Source: Oreohelix idahoensis (lineage: Eukaryota; Mollusca; Gastropoda; Stylommatophora; Oreohelicidae). From it: a stretch of DNA of 64,000 bases. The DNA lies in contig JAMPIV010015294.1 of NCBI GenBank assembly GCA_024509875.1, forward strand, positions 186,001-250,000, given 5' to 3'. The notes under the pieces are model-generated. The model saw only the letters and a program-made list of their open reading frames with translations, did not search any database and was not told the origin of the DNA. A program made the position numbers and the translations under genes. Shown in pieces: positions 34,944 through 46,043 of this stretch (its first letter is position 1; each line of letters opens with the position of its first letter).

Positions 34944-35652
34944 TTAGCTGGTATTTTTTTTTATCAAAGCCGCCCTAATGACATCATAATTATCCTTATC
35001 TGCTTCTCCTACAAGGCATAACCTAGTCAGAGATTCACCTTTCAAGTTTTCTGCTAATTGGTTAGCATATTGTGATTTATCCACATTATGAGTACGACAA
35101 GAACGTTCAAATCTATCCAGCCAGAATGTAATATCGTCACTGGACTGATTGAACGGTGGCACCTTAACCTTGTAAGTAGAAGGTTTACCATTACCACTAG
35201 ATGCCTGATTAACATTACTCATACTTGTCAATCTTAATTTCTCTAACTCAAATTCATGTTCTCTTATTGCTTTTTTTTTCTTCAGCTTCTCTGTCTAATC
35301 TTTTTTTTGTTCAGTTTCTTCTGTCTATTCTTTTTTGTTCTGCAGCAGCTTCATCTTTTTTTTCTTTTTCCATTTCCATCTGGAATCTTTTTTCCTCAGT
35401 CTGTATTAGCAATTTCTTTAGTTCAGCAGCAGCAGCAGCAGTAGCTTCTAATTTTTTCTCTTCAGCTTCTCTTTGCAATTTTTTTTCTTCAGCTAGAGCT
35501 TTTCTTTCCTCTGCAGCAGCAGTTTTTCTTTCTTCTGCAGCTAATGCTTTGTCATATTGAGCAATTGCAAATTGTTCTAATTCCATACCAGTCTTATCAA
35601 GGGATTTCCCTTGTGCAATGAAGTATTCTAATGTAGACATGATGTCTAACAA
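34944..35652 (-). pseudogene. A2 gag N-terminal part
   Basis: It starts MLDIMSTLEYF at 35652. It has a Glu/Lys/Ala-rich coiled-coil-like N-terminus, then a break near 35270-35310 in a T-rich repeat region, then the gag core (35231-34944: VKVPPFNQSSDDITFWLDRF... ending RAALIKK). Here nine As at the end of the core put the next segment out of frame (ending NTS), whereas A1 and A3 have eight As. The nine-residue repeats seen in A1 are largely absent. Confidence 0.85.
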
Positions 35653-36984
35653 TAATACTAATTACCTGAAACAATAATAATACCACAAGTTCTTAATGAC
35701 TTGATTAATCAGTACACTATCTCAATCTCAGTGGGTCACAAGCCTTAATAAGGTCTTGTATAATTTCTTGTATACCAGTAATAATAATAAAGTACTGTTT
35801 TATACCATAATCCAAGTGCAGTGCACAAGCAATAGTGTCTTATGAAATATACCTATATAAAACATATGTCAACCAACAGCATACATAAAGCACAAATAAG
35901 ACTGACAATATGAAAACATTTGCAGAAATCAAATAAGGAAATCAATGAAAATAATCACCAAATCTGCAAGGAATAACAACACAAATGACGTCACAGTGTA
36001 TATAAACATAAATTGTGTATACAACTAAATAACAGGAAAGGGGAGACCTACAAATACAAACAAATCGAACAAAACTAAAGAACAGAAAAATATTACAAAA
36101 ATAATGATGGGTACAGGTCGTCACAGCTAACACAAATAGCAACTAGTTGTTGCAAGCAAATTTCCAATTAAGGAAATTGCACCTAAAGAAAACGCCCACA
36201 ACGGACCCTCTATGACGTGGGATATTCTGTTGTGAGGATACCGCCCAACCTAAACACAACCCGCTGACATATAAACTAATATACTATACAAATAAATAAC
36301 ATATAACATATAATCATAAATGCATATATCACGTGTGTAATATATAAATATAATATAATAATAATAAGAGAAGGAAGAACGTTGGGCCTAAATAATGTGC
36401 AAGAGCTAAGAGGAGTGGCGTCACAACGAACAACCTGGAGAGCACTGGTTTCTGCCTTATGCGCCGTGTTTGGCGCTTAAAGAATTTATTATTATTATTA
36501 TTAATATATAAAGCACTGTGTTGCAGATAGGATGCTCAGTTATACATTAAATAATGAAATGTGTTGGAAAGAGTTTCAGTTCATAAATATAATGGCACAG
36601 TTTCTGAATAAACAAAGTAAACTGCCACTTTAATCAATACTAGATTTTTGATTTAATCTATTACAATGTTCAACAATATTAGTATCAGAAGGTCCAACGA
36701 TGAAATTTACGCACTTATGTTCAACAATACTGCAACAATAGAACAGTTTATGGCCTTCAAAGTATCATCTCTGTACTGTGAAACTCTGTAATGTCTAAGC
36801 GTAAAAATGTCAACAACGCTGACCTAGATACTGCATTCACTTGATAGGTCACGTGACAAAGTGTTGATAAAGAGCAAACTAATACTGCAAGTGTGTCGTA
36901 TCAGCCACAGGAAACGGTCTGGTATCGGTAGTCTGTTGACTTCTCAACTTCTGCGAGGTCAAACCCAGAAAGCTGGCTCACCAG
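35653..36984 (-). other. A2 untranslated leader and primer-binding site
   Basis: Non-coding leader with the family's conserved block at 36188-36250. The primer-binding site candidate TGGTGAGCCAGCTTTCTGGG (minus strand) begins one base after the 5' LTR. A small LINE tail is inserted at 36349-36501. Confidence 0.6.
36349..36501 (+). mobile_element. short LINE 3' end inserted in A2 leader
   Basis: About 150 bp of sequence ends in (ATT)n and is absent from the A1 leader. The translation before the stop reads TTWRALVSALCAVFGA, similar in style to LINE C-termini. The 11-bp sequence TAATATATAAA occurs on both sides (36338-36348 and 36502-36512), consistent with a target duplication, though the AT-rich context weakens this. 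The LINE family is not assigned. Confidence 0.6.
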
Positions 36985-38579
36985 TGTTAAATAACCTCTT
37001 TGTTGAATTCCACCAGAGTTAAATGCTGTTTCTATATATACGGTTGAATGGTGTATAGATATGAAGATGTATTGCTCCTTGTTCACACTGACATCAACTA
37101 TTTACAGGACCACAGTGTTAAGAGGTATGGTGGTCTGTGGAAGCTCCAATGTTAAAGACTTGTTGTTGGCCCCAGCGTTGCTCGTCAGAGTGGTTGTTAG
37201 GAATAGGAATATCAACTCGACCTACGCAGTGGTGTGTAGACATAGAGTGAGAGTATAATACGCGAATGATGAAAGAGTTCGAAGAGTTGATAAATGTTCT
37301 TTTTCTCACTCATGTATGGCTGGAAGTCATCGATGCCAACTGCTGTGTACTTTTTGTTACAGTTTAATTGGACGTACACATTCGACAGCACGGATACAGT
37401 GACAAATCACAGGTTGGCATAATACATCATGGTACAATTGATAAATGGTCTTGCAATGATACATGGGCACTCGTTGCATAATAGCACAATGGAATGTCAG
37501 TAGACAAGCACTCAGTATTGCCCATATATATATCATCTGAGTTTACTGACAAAGCACGTCAGTTTATAAACAATATTCAAGATGGCTTCTAGACCTAACC
37601 TCGTTTAGCGAAGATTCCTTTAAATAATGTTCAGCACATATTTTCCATGTAATCATATTGAACCGCTAGTAATGGGTTCTCATCTGTAGCAGTGATCTCT
37701 GGACTCATCAAGCGATAGTACGGGGCATCCCTTTTCTCTTCTTGAAAGTCACAAAATATTTGGATACAAGATGGCTGCTGTCGTGAGCTGTCACTCACTT
37801 TAGGATACAAACTGGAATCTGTATCAAAGTTAATCCTACATTAAATGTTCTCATTGCTCTGTAGATTCTATCATGATGCAATTGACTTCATCATACAATA
37901 TGGTGCTGCTAGAAATGAATGTCATCTTCATCTAGTTAAATATTCCCTCAGACGTACAAATCGTGCGTCTGCTTATCGAAAATGATGGCTTCGTAAGAGA
38001 GTTCATAAGAAGTGCTTTTGTTACCTTGGTATCAGAAATATGATTCTGCCATTCCTTGGCAATAAGAATAAACACTGGGGTAAAGCATACACGATAGGTC
38101 TAGACGACTATCACTTTCCCCTACACATATATCGATCACTTTTTCCGGCGACAAGCCGATACAGAAAAAACACGACAGCCCCCCATCATCAGGGCGAAGC
38201 CAAAACACACCTCTCTAGCCACACATCCGCTGAACAGCCTTTGACCTTTCTAGCGACAAAGAACATATAGTTCGACTTAGATATGTAAAGATATACAGAT
38301 ATAAGACAGACTCGTCCTACCTAGACAAACACTACACATAAATTCAGGCCATAGATATACTGAAGCAAGAACAATCTATTTCTACCCAAACAAAGAATAA
38401 ATCGCAGTAAAACTGGATTCATCCGCGGAGTTCGATCTGAAACTCCTTTCAAGGGAAGTAACTCAATAATGACTTTTCCTTAAGCACTAAAAAGTATCTA
38501 TTTTGTTTACAAAATATTTGCGAACATAACAAGCATACAAATGTATTATATTGCAGGATATCAAAGAGTGCACGTAACA
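36985..38579 (-). repeat. A2 5' LTR
   Basis: It is nearly identical to 28004-29597. Differences noticed include GACGCC/GATGCC, TGGACAC/TGGGCAC, CAAATCATG/CAAATCGTG, AAACGATGG/AAATGATGG and one extra A near 38164. Confidence 0.93.
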
Positions 38580-38855
38580 ATCTCTTGACGGCTTCATACA
38601 GACGACATAACAAACATCTCTTGATGGCTTCATACAGACGACATGTAACAAACAACTCTTGACGGCTTCATACAGACGACATGTAACAAACATCTCTTGA
38701 TGGCTTCATACAGACGACATGTAACAAACATCTCTTGACAGCTTCATACAGATGACATGTAACAAACATCTCTTGATGGCTTCATACAGACGACATGTAA
38801 CAAACATCTCTTGTTGTTTCATACAGATGACATGTAACAAACAACTCTTGACGGC
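38580..38855 (+). repeat. 38-bp minisatellite, middle block
   Basis: About seven units of the same repeat as 27033-28003, lying between elements A2 and B. Several units are irregular (a missing GT in GACATGTAAC near 38607). Confidence 0.92.
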
Positions 38856-40705
38856 TGTGACAACTTGCCCAATCTTCTCTTCATTTTTTTTATTATTTAC
38901 GTGACATCGTTTTTTTCTCATCCTCAATGCATGATCGCAAAGTCCCGGGAATTGTCACTGGCGGAAATTCTCCTAGCATTCAGTATTTTCTCCTCGCTAT
39001 TTTTAGATACGACGTCATTGTTGACCAATGACCTCGGTAGCGAGAAATCCGTTTTAATTTAGAACTGCTTGAACTTGGGAGAACCAGTTTAGGCCACTTA
39101 GGAAAACATCACGTGACTTTTAACATTATTGATTGGAGCGTCGGAATGAGGCTAAGGTCACATGATGCCCGCTATGGATCACGTGTCCAAGCGGAAATGT
39201 CCCGCTAAAAGTGCGCCAACACGGCCATTTTTTCACTTACGCCCCAGGAACCCTCAAGAAAGCTAGGTCTAAGCCAGATCGGCGAATTCTCGCATTAAAA
39301 GCACTGAAGCCACGTGTCTAATTGCGGGTTAGCGTCCATCTTTGAGTAGGTAAGTGAAATCTCGCTAGAATATAATGTGATGAAATGTGTAGTACCTTGC
39401 AAAATCGACGCAAGATTGGTATGTTTACTTTATTCATATTTTTGTTTTACGATCACATCCAGCCACATGTGATCGGGTATATTTTATGATCCCACGGGAT
39501 ATGTACAACATGTTCATAATAATGTATAACGGGAATATATATAGCTATTAATTTCCATATTATTTGATTATTTTCGACCCGACGTTTAGACTAACGGAAA
39601 TTAATATTAACGATAATGTTGACAGACCGTGACATATATTCATTATAAATTATATGACGATGCGACCAGACATGAAGTGTGTGATAATGTTGTCAGACAA
39701 TTCGAAAACACGGATGTCCAATTAATTGTTAAATTCATCATAATGACATGACGATTAGGCTAGAGGCACAGAACTAGAATACTGTTGCCGACATTTCTAT
39801 GATAAATTTGGTGGGTTTAACTGACATTTATAATAATTCATTGGGTTAAGCTGACGATAAATCAGTCTAAAGAATTATAATACTGCCACTGGGGCAGAGA
39901 AATATAATAAAGGACAGACAGGAGAAACTTGAATTCAAGATTAGACTCTAGACATATGATGTTAGAGACTAAAATCTGAGGTGACGGGCAGAGGGACGGC
40001 TTAGGGAAAGACTGCTTTCTAAAGCTAGAAAATTAATGAAGCCGTCGTATTTGTCTTCAGTCTATGGTGGAGCCTTGCACGACAGTCCAATCTCAGCGCA
40101 GAATACGGAGTCGAGCACAGAGAAGGCAAATCCGAACCATTCAAGACCTACCGGGGCAACGTCAGGAGACCGGAGAACTAACCACACTTCACTATCAGCC
40201 AGGGGCTGAAAAGCTAAGTCCACGAAAAAGGAACCTCACTACATCAATGCCTAGTTTAGTCATCCATGATGAAAAACACTTGAATTGTGAGACACATAAT
40301 ACATACAGCAGACACTAATTCCATCGACAATACTATCATTCACCATCTATTCACTTTATTGCAATAAACCAATTGGGTGTATATACTGTACCCCACGCTT
40401 TGTTCCTTCCATTAGATGTTGAATATTGTCTATGTTTATCTTCCTTTATAAGGGAGGGGGGGCTCGTAAAATATAATATAATTTAAAGAATAATAATAAT
40501 AGATAACTGAGAAGGGGACGACGGTAGCGAGAGACCAAATATCTCCTTACAATCTTTTCCAGACCTGTCGAGTTAGGAGAATTTACCCTCTTCGTCACCC
40601 TTCGGAAGTGGGAAAACCCAGCAGGGATTCCTTGAGCCAAATCTTCCACATCAGATCTATTATTTCCTCTAAATAATTCTCTTATCCTTTAAACGCTACG
40701 TGACA
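38856..40705 (+). repeat. B 5' LTR
   Basis: It is a 1850-bp repeat. An AATAAA in GCAATAAACCAATTGG (about 40361) is a candidate polyadenylation signal. The GC-richer stretch around 39100-39350 may be part of the U3 control region; no TATA box was assigned with confidence. Confidence 0.94.
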
Positions 40706-40706
40706 C

Positions 40707-40724
40707 TGGTGTCTCGGTCCGGGA
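40707..40724 (+). other. B primer-binding site
   Basis: TGGTGTCTCGGTCCGGGA starts one base after the 5' LTR. It begins with TGG as expected for tRNA 3' CCA pairing, and would match a tRNA ending ...CCGAGACACCA. The tRNA species is not assigned. Confidence 0.65.
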
Positions 40725-40753
40725 TTTGAACTTATGTATTTTATCATACCTCT

Positions 40754-41804
40754 CTCTCCACATGTAAGCCTACCTTGCCGTGTTTGGAGAGCTTGAGCGC
40801 CTCAATGATCCCGGGAGCTATGCCGGCGGGAGTTTTACTCCTGGCAGGGTCACCCAAGCCGGACAGGTCCTGGGTGAGGGGCCAGACTAAATGGGCTGAG
40901 GAGTGGGTGGAACCCTATAGGTGTAGATGCAGAACCCACCGGCGAGTGGTACATGCTCTGGTCTGCACCAATCCACCCCCACTTCATGGGTTAAATGCTT
41001 TCTTGCCTCATTCTTCACTGTTTGTCGTCTATCACGCCCATGGCGACCGTTGCCTCAATTGGCTGTGTGTGGTGTACCCGGAAACGGGGCCTCCCAGTAC
41101 TGAGGCAAAGTTAAGTCCCCGATGTCACTTATCGGTGCAGAATTGAGAGAGATGGCTGAGCATCACAATCCCTCCTGTGTTGCAGCATGATGAGAACCCA
41201 GCATTGCACACTGAGCTTGGGGGGATCACTTGGGCACCAGACTTAATACTGGCTCTTGACTGGATGGCCGCATGCAGGAGATTTCTACAATGGAGGGTTG
41301 GCAGGTGGTGGGTATCGGGAAGTGGCTCTGTGCAGGACGTGAGGATTCCTTGGGAGAGCCCAGAACCAGAGCACAGCATTGTGCAAGCTCTGCATAGTTG
41401 GAGAGCCCCCTGGATGACGGGGAATGCACAGTGTGCTACCCCACCTATCCCCAACTGCTAACTTAGAACCAGAAGTGGGGTCCTCTGTATGCGTGCCAGG
41501 CCAGGATAAAATGCCTGGGAAAGAGACTGGAGCTCAGAACTCCCTAACTCAAAGTTGCAGGATGGCAGAAAAGCCACGGGAAAGACAGGGCTATTTTGAA
41601 GATAACGCAACCATATTTTCACCATACGAGCTCGGACGCCGCCTCGGTAAACAAGGTCCGCGCAGAGCAGTGACACCCCCAGGCTGCTTGCGAATAGTCT
41701 ACTACTGGGAACATAAACAGATTAGGGATGAGCCCACTCTCCCGTTGAACAGGTGCTAAAGTCGTAGATACTGGGCCAGAAGGCGCACCGGAAACCACAG
41801 TATC
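40754..41804 (+). promoter_or_regulatory. LINE 5' region, no recognised ORF1
   Basis: GC-richer than its surroundings and conserved in the minus-strand fragment 12360-12680. LINEs of this type normally carry an internal promoter here. Open stretches exist (for example 40775-41146, 123 codons) but show no gag, zinc-knuckle or RRM features, so I do not call an ORF1. A T-run at 41816-41826 lies just before the likely ORF2 start. Confidence 0.5.
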
Positions 41805-42617
41805 ATGCAACTCGCTTTTTTTTTTTCTATGGAGAGTACACCGTCAAATAAATCTCGTTCTGGTGCTCGCCCTGTGGAGCTCCACCAGGCAGGTGCAGTG
41901 CCGGGCTCTGAGCCTCGACAGAGCCCACCCTCAGCTACTGGAGGACCCTCTAGACCGTCTTGTGGAGTCAACAGACGGCGGAGGAGAACTACTGACCAAA
42001 ACAAAACAGAAAAAGAGAAACCCAGAGTGCCACTTGTCATGATGCACTGGAATGCAGAGGGAGTGAACAGCAAGCAGGCTGGATACAGCAAAAAGACAGA
42101 GCTGGAAAACATCTTGTATGAGAAGCAAGTCAGTGTTTGCTGTATCCAAGAGACTCACTTGAAAGCAGATCAAACCTTTAAAATAAGGGGATATCAATGC
42201 TTCAGATCCGACAGACAAGATAGACGAAAAGGAGGAGTACTTACTCTTGTAAGGAATAACATTCCTGCACACGAAAGGAAAACCTTCATGGATGGAGCAG
42301 AATATCAGCTGCTGCAGATAAAGGTAGACAAGATGGAAATAGAACTCCTGAACTATTACTGTCCGAACAACAAACCCCTGAGTCTCAGCTCTATACAGGT
42401 ACCAGCCACCAACTTTATAGCAGTTGGAGACTTTAATAGCCACTCCCAGAGCTGGGGCTATAACCATCTGGATCACAGAGGTGAAGAGGTTGAAACTTGG
42501 CAAGATGATCACTCCCTAATCCTAGTCAATAATGCCACAGATACTCCTACCTTCTACTCCAGAGGATGGCACACAACCTCAACACCAGATCTTGCCTTCT
42601 CCACACCAGCTATATAG
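41805..42617 (+). pseudogene. LINE ORF2, 5' part: APE-type endonuclease
   Basis: It has 270 codons from 41805; an alternative start at 41829 (MESTPSNKS) avoids a Phe run encoded by a T-tract. Residues 1-75 are basic and low complexity. The endonuclease follows, with Asn in MMHWNAEG (about 83), Glu in CIQETHL (116), Tyr in NYYCPN (about 185), Asp/Asn in VGDFNSHSQSWG (209/211) and Asp in TSTPDLAF (262). The frame stops at 42617, and the last motif (GGSDHRP, catalytic His) is in the next frame (42656-42676). A single indel near 42605-42620 therefore separates two otherwise continuous parts. It should nick the target DNA to prime reverse transcription. Confidence 0.85.
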
Positions 42618-45600
42618 CTGGATCTATTAGTAGAGAAGTAGGAGACCAACTAGGGGGAAGCGACCATCGCCCAATCTTTCTTACTGTCCAGAGTGCAACT
42701 CTCAGTACAGGCCCAGCCATTACAAGATGGAACTACAAAAAAGCCAACTGGGGTTTATTCAGGCATCAGGTGAACACGCTGCTGTCTACCCTCAAGGTAC
42801 AGAACAGAGACATTAATGAAGTGGTAAAAGACTTCAACAGATGCATACTACAAGCTGCAAAAGAAACCATTCCCAAAGGATGCCGGCGTAACTACATACC
42901 ATACTGGTCCAGCACACTCCAAGAACGTCAGGAAGCTATGGACAAGGCTAGAAAGGACGCAGAGTCTCAGCCTTCACTTGAAACTCACAACAAATGGAAA
43001 AAGGCTGTAGCAGAGTTTCAGAGAACAAAGCTAGAAGAAAAGCGGAAAAGCTGGAGAACTAAAACGGCATCGCTGAACCTTGAGAAAGACGGCAGGAAAC
43101 TTTGGAGATTAGTCAAGTCTCTAAATGAAGAGCATTCCTCACCAAGGCAGACTATCACATTGGATGAAGGTGGCAAACTTTTCAGAGGAAAACAAGCTGC
43201 AGACTTGTTTGCTAGAAGATACAGTTCAGAAAGCAACTTACCCATTAACATAGACCATCAGAGAGAGATAAGAAAAGAAATACTGGCAACCATGGGACAG
43301 ACAGATACTCCTGCCCCAATGAGGGAACCCATCACACTAGGAGAACTACAGAAGGCTATTTCCAAGCTTGAGTTTCAAAAGTCACCCGGCCCAGACAAAA
43401 TCAGCAACGAAATGCTAGTAAATCTGAGCTCAGCAGCAAAGACAAAACTGCTTGAGATATTCAACCACAGCTGGTTGAAAGGAACGGTACCCCAAGTATG
43501 GAGAGAAGCCATCACAATACCCATACTAAAGAAAGGGAAATGTAAGACCGAGGCTGCAAGTTACCGGCCAATCAGTCTCACAAGCTGTGTTGGGAAGACT
43601 ATGGAGCGAATAGTCAACCACAGATTGAAATGGTATTTAGAGTCTGAGCAGATCCTGGTGCCGGAACAAGCTGGATTTAGAGAATGCTACAGTATAGAAG
43701 ACCAAGTTACTTACTTGTCTCAAGCAATAGAAGATGCCTTCCAGGAGAAGAAAAAGGTCCTAACGATCTGGGTCGACTTCAAGCAGGCCTTTGACAAGGT
43801 GTGGAAAGATGGCCTCATTGCAAAACTTAGGAGAAGTGGAATCCAAGGCAACATGATGAAATGGATCCAGTCATACTTGCATAACAGGAGAACTAGAGTC
43901 ACTCTTGACGGTCTGCAGAGCAGAAAAGTGTTGCTCCATCAGGGGGTACCTCAAGGAGGAGTAATTTCCCCAACACTCTTCCTTGTTTACATCAATGACC
44001 TGGTGAAAGATCTCCCTGCAGGAGTTAAAGCTGCCTTATATGCAGATGACCTAGTACTCTGGTGCGCTGATGAAAATGTCACCACAGCAAATTATAGAAT
44101 GCAGCGGGCAGCAGACATGCTAGTGTCATGGGCAGAGAAATGGCTTATCACAATAAACACAGACAAAACCTCCACAACACTGTTCTCCCTCGCCCCCAAG
44201 GACAAATCAGCTAACATACACCTAGGGACAACCGTGATCAAGGAAGAAAGCTACCCCACCTATCTTGGGGTGACATTTGACCAAAGGCTTACATGGAATA
44301 AGCATATTGAAAATGCAGAAGGAAAGGCCCGAAGACGACTAGGCATACTCAGAAAATTAGCAGGTACCAACTGGGGAGCAAATGAACGAAATCTAAAGAA
44401 GATTTATAATGGAGTAATAAGACCACACTTAGAGTTTAGCTCAGCAGCATGGTCATCAGCTGCTAACTCACATCTGCAGTCTTTGGACAAGGTGCAAAAT
44501 CAAGCTCTCAGGCTCATTACAGGAGCCATGAAAACTACACCAATAACAGAGATGCAGAAGGTTGCTGGATTACAGACATTGTCCCATAGAAGAGACACAA
44601 AAACCATGATCCAGATGGAAAAGTACAACAGTATGCCAATGCACCCAATGAAGGCAAGACTAGATGATCTGGCATTGGGACGTCTAAAGCGTAGCAGCTT
44701 TGTGCATCGGGGGAAAAGACTTATAAGACAGCATCAAGAAGACCTATCCATGAAGACAACACCACTGAAGCCCACCCTATACCCTGTACCATGGGAGCAG
44801 GCCAGCAGTGCCCTCCAAATTAATACAACAGTCAGTGGTCTCACAAGTGGATGTGAGTATAATGATCTGCAAAAACGAACTGCTACATTGAGTATGATCC
44901 AAGAAAGCTATCCCGATCAATCATGGATACATGCCTATACAGATGGATCAGCAACTAATGCTGTTAGGAATGGAGGTGCCGGTATCTTTATCTCATATCC
45001 TGACAACCACTATGAGACTAGGCACATTCCCACTGGTAAATTCTGTTCCAACTATACAGCTGAGGTTCAAGCTCTAGAGCAAGCTGCAAATATGATTTAT
45101 AACACCAACTCTGACTGCCACCAGGTAGTCATCCTCACAGATGCACTGTCTGTCCTGCAAGCTCTCAAGGGTGGTAAACTCCCGCATCTGAGAAATGAAC
45201 TAAACAAGGTAGCTGCCAAAAAGAGAACCATACTTCAGTGGGTACCATCTCATTGTGGTGTACCCGGAAATGAAAAGGCAGATAAACTTGCAAAAAAGGG
45301 AGGAGAATGTGAACAAGAAGATAATGAAGTCACATACTTTGAGAAAAAGAGAGCTATCCAGACTATCAGAAGAGAACAGAACCAACCCAAAGACGACTAT
45401 CACACTCTCGACCGGCAGGGACAGACAACTATTTTTCGACTCAGGACAGGGCATAACAAACTGAATAAACACATGCACAAGCTACGATTGTCTGCTTCAC
45501 CACTGTGCACATGTGGATTAAACGAACAAACTGCTGAGCATGTTCTACAGGACTGTCCTCTGTATGACCAGTTAAGAAAGATATACTGGCCCAATGACTC

Positions 45601-45685
45601 AACACTAAACTCAAAGCTATATGGAGTTAAAGAGGAACTTCAAACAACAGTCGAATTCATCATGAGAACTCGTCTGACGGTGTAA
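42566..45685 (+). CDS. LINE ORF2, 3' part: reverse transcriptase and RNase H
   Basis: The open frame is 1039 codons; the nominal ATG at 42566 is a consequence of the frameshift, not a true start. It opens with the end of the endonuclease (GGSDHRP, residues 31-37). RT follows with KSPGPDKISNEML, ASYRPISLTS, PEQAGFR, WVDFKQAFDKVW (catalytic Asp), QGVPQGGVISP, and YADD at residues 492-495. Then comes an RNase H domain with YTDGSATN (Asp 793), a Glu in YTAEVQAL, LTDALSVLQAL, and SHCGVPGNEKADKLA. Last is a Cys/His motif (CTCG...AEHVLQDCP). It makes LINE cDNA at the nicked target. The frame is intact over its whole length, so this insertion is young. Confidence 0.92.
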   Translation: MAHNLNTRSCLLHTSYIAGSISREVGDQLGGSDHRPIFLTVQSATLSTGPAITRWNYKKANWGLFRHQVNTLLSTLKVQNRDINEVVKDFNRCILQAAKETIPKGCRRNYIPYWSSTLQERQEAMDKARKDAESQPSLETHNKWKKAVAEFQRTKLEEKRKSWRTKTASLNLEKDGRKLWRLVKSLNEEHSSPRQTITLDEGGKLFRGKQAADLFARRYSSESNLPINIDHQREIRKEILATMGQTDTPAPMREPITLGELQKAISKLEFQKSPGPDKISNEMLVNLSSAAKTKLLEIFNHSWLKGTVPQVWREAITIPILKKGKCKTEAASYRPISLTSCVGKTMERIVNHRLKWYLESEQILVPEQAGFRECYSIEDQVTYLSQAIEDAFQEKKKVLTIWVDFKQAFDKVWKDGLIAKLRRSGIQGNMMKWIQSYLHNRRTRVTLDGLQSRKVLLHQGVPQGGVISPTLFLVYINDLVKDLPAGVKAALYADDLVLWCADENVTTANYRMQRAADMLVSWAEKWLITINTDKTSTTLFSLAPKDKSANIHLGTTVIKEESYPTYLGVTFDQRLTWNKHIENAEGKARRRLGILRKLAGTNWGANERNLKKIYNGVIRPHLEFSSAAWSSAANSHLQSLDKVQNQALRLITGAMKTTPITEMQKVAGLQTLSHRRDTKTMIQMEKYNSMPMHPMKARLDDLALGRLKRSSFVHRGKRLIRQHQEDLSMKTTPLKPTLYPVPWEQASSALQINTTVSGLTSGCEYNDLQKRTATLSMIQESYPDQSWIHAYTDGSATNAVRNGGAGIFISYPDNHYETRHIPTGKFCSNYTAEVQALEQAANMIYNTNSDCHQVVILTDALSVLQALKGGKLPHLRNELNKVAAKKRTILQWVPSHCGVPGNEKADKLAKKGGECEQEDNEVTYFEKKRAIQTIRREQNQPKDDYHTLDRQGQTTIFRLRTGHNKLNKHMHKLRLSASPLCTCGLNEQTAEHVLQDCPLYDQLRKIYWPNDSTLNSKLYGVKEELQTTVEFIMRTRLTV

Positions 45686-45731
45686 TCATCAAAGATGCGA
45701 TCGCAAGAAGAAGAAGAAGAATCATACCTCT

Positions 45732-46043
45732 GGGATAGTATCATCCATTCAGTCATTACAGTATACCATTTTAACACATGTATTTTCACACAGTGAGCTC
45801 TAGAAAGACAGAAAACATTTTTTCTAGAAATTCAGGCATTGATTGGTGAATCCCTTTATATATGTTGTGTTTAATTAAGTTAGTTCTTGATTTTGTATTT
45901 CATTGAATTACAGACCTTAAGTCTCCATAACTGTAGTAATTTCATTCTACAGCAGTCTGATAAATAATTAGTATTTACTTGTTGTTAGAAATACTATTGG
46001 AAGGTAGCACTAGCTTACTCAGTGTGGACTTTAACTGCAAAAG
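45732..46043 (+). other. B leader, downstream part
   Basis: This is the continuation of B's untranslated leader after the LINE insertion. It is AT-rich, with no open frame, and ends at the gag ATG (AAAAGATGGCTG). Confidence 0.6.

Larger units (their letters stand above)
28004..38579 (-). mobile_element. LTR retrotransposon A2 (family A)
   Basis: The LTRs are 28004-29597 (1594 bp) and 36985-38579 (1595 bp), with about five differences noticed. The target duplication ATCTC (27999-28003 and 38580-38584) lies within the 38-bp minisatellite unit. Coding is on the minus strand with the same PR-IN-RT-RNase H order as A1 and A3. It is interrupted by a 662-bp LINE fragment at 32598-33259 and a 153-bp LINE tail at 36349-36501 in the leader. 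The LTR outer end differs from A1 and A3 (TGTTAAATAACC instead of TGATAAAGT on the plus strand), suggesting a subfamily. Confidence 0.95.
40754..45720 (+). mobile_element. full-length I-like LINE with RNase H, inserted in element B
   Basis: The insertion is 4967 bp, bounded by an exact 11-bp duplication ATCATACCTCT (40743-40753 and 45721-45731). It has an approximately 1.05-kb 5' region, a single large coding region with APE endonuclease, RT and RNase H (one frameshift), and a 3' AAG/GAA microsatellite tail (45705-45720). Fragments of the same or related family occur at 975-1692, 4246-4760 and 12360-12680. APE plus RNase H with this order fits the I superfamily; the exact clade (for example Nimb) is not established. 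Confidence 0.92.

Noticed and set aside
40775..41146. ORF1 of the I-like LINE
   Set aside because: It has no gag, zinc-knuckle or RNA-binding motif, and the region is conserved as nucleotide sequence in a non-coding fragment (12360-12680).
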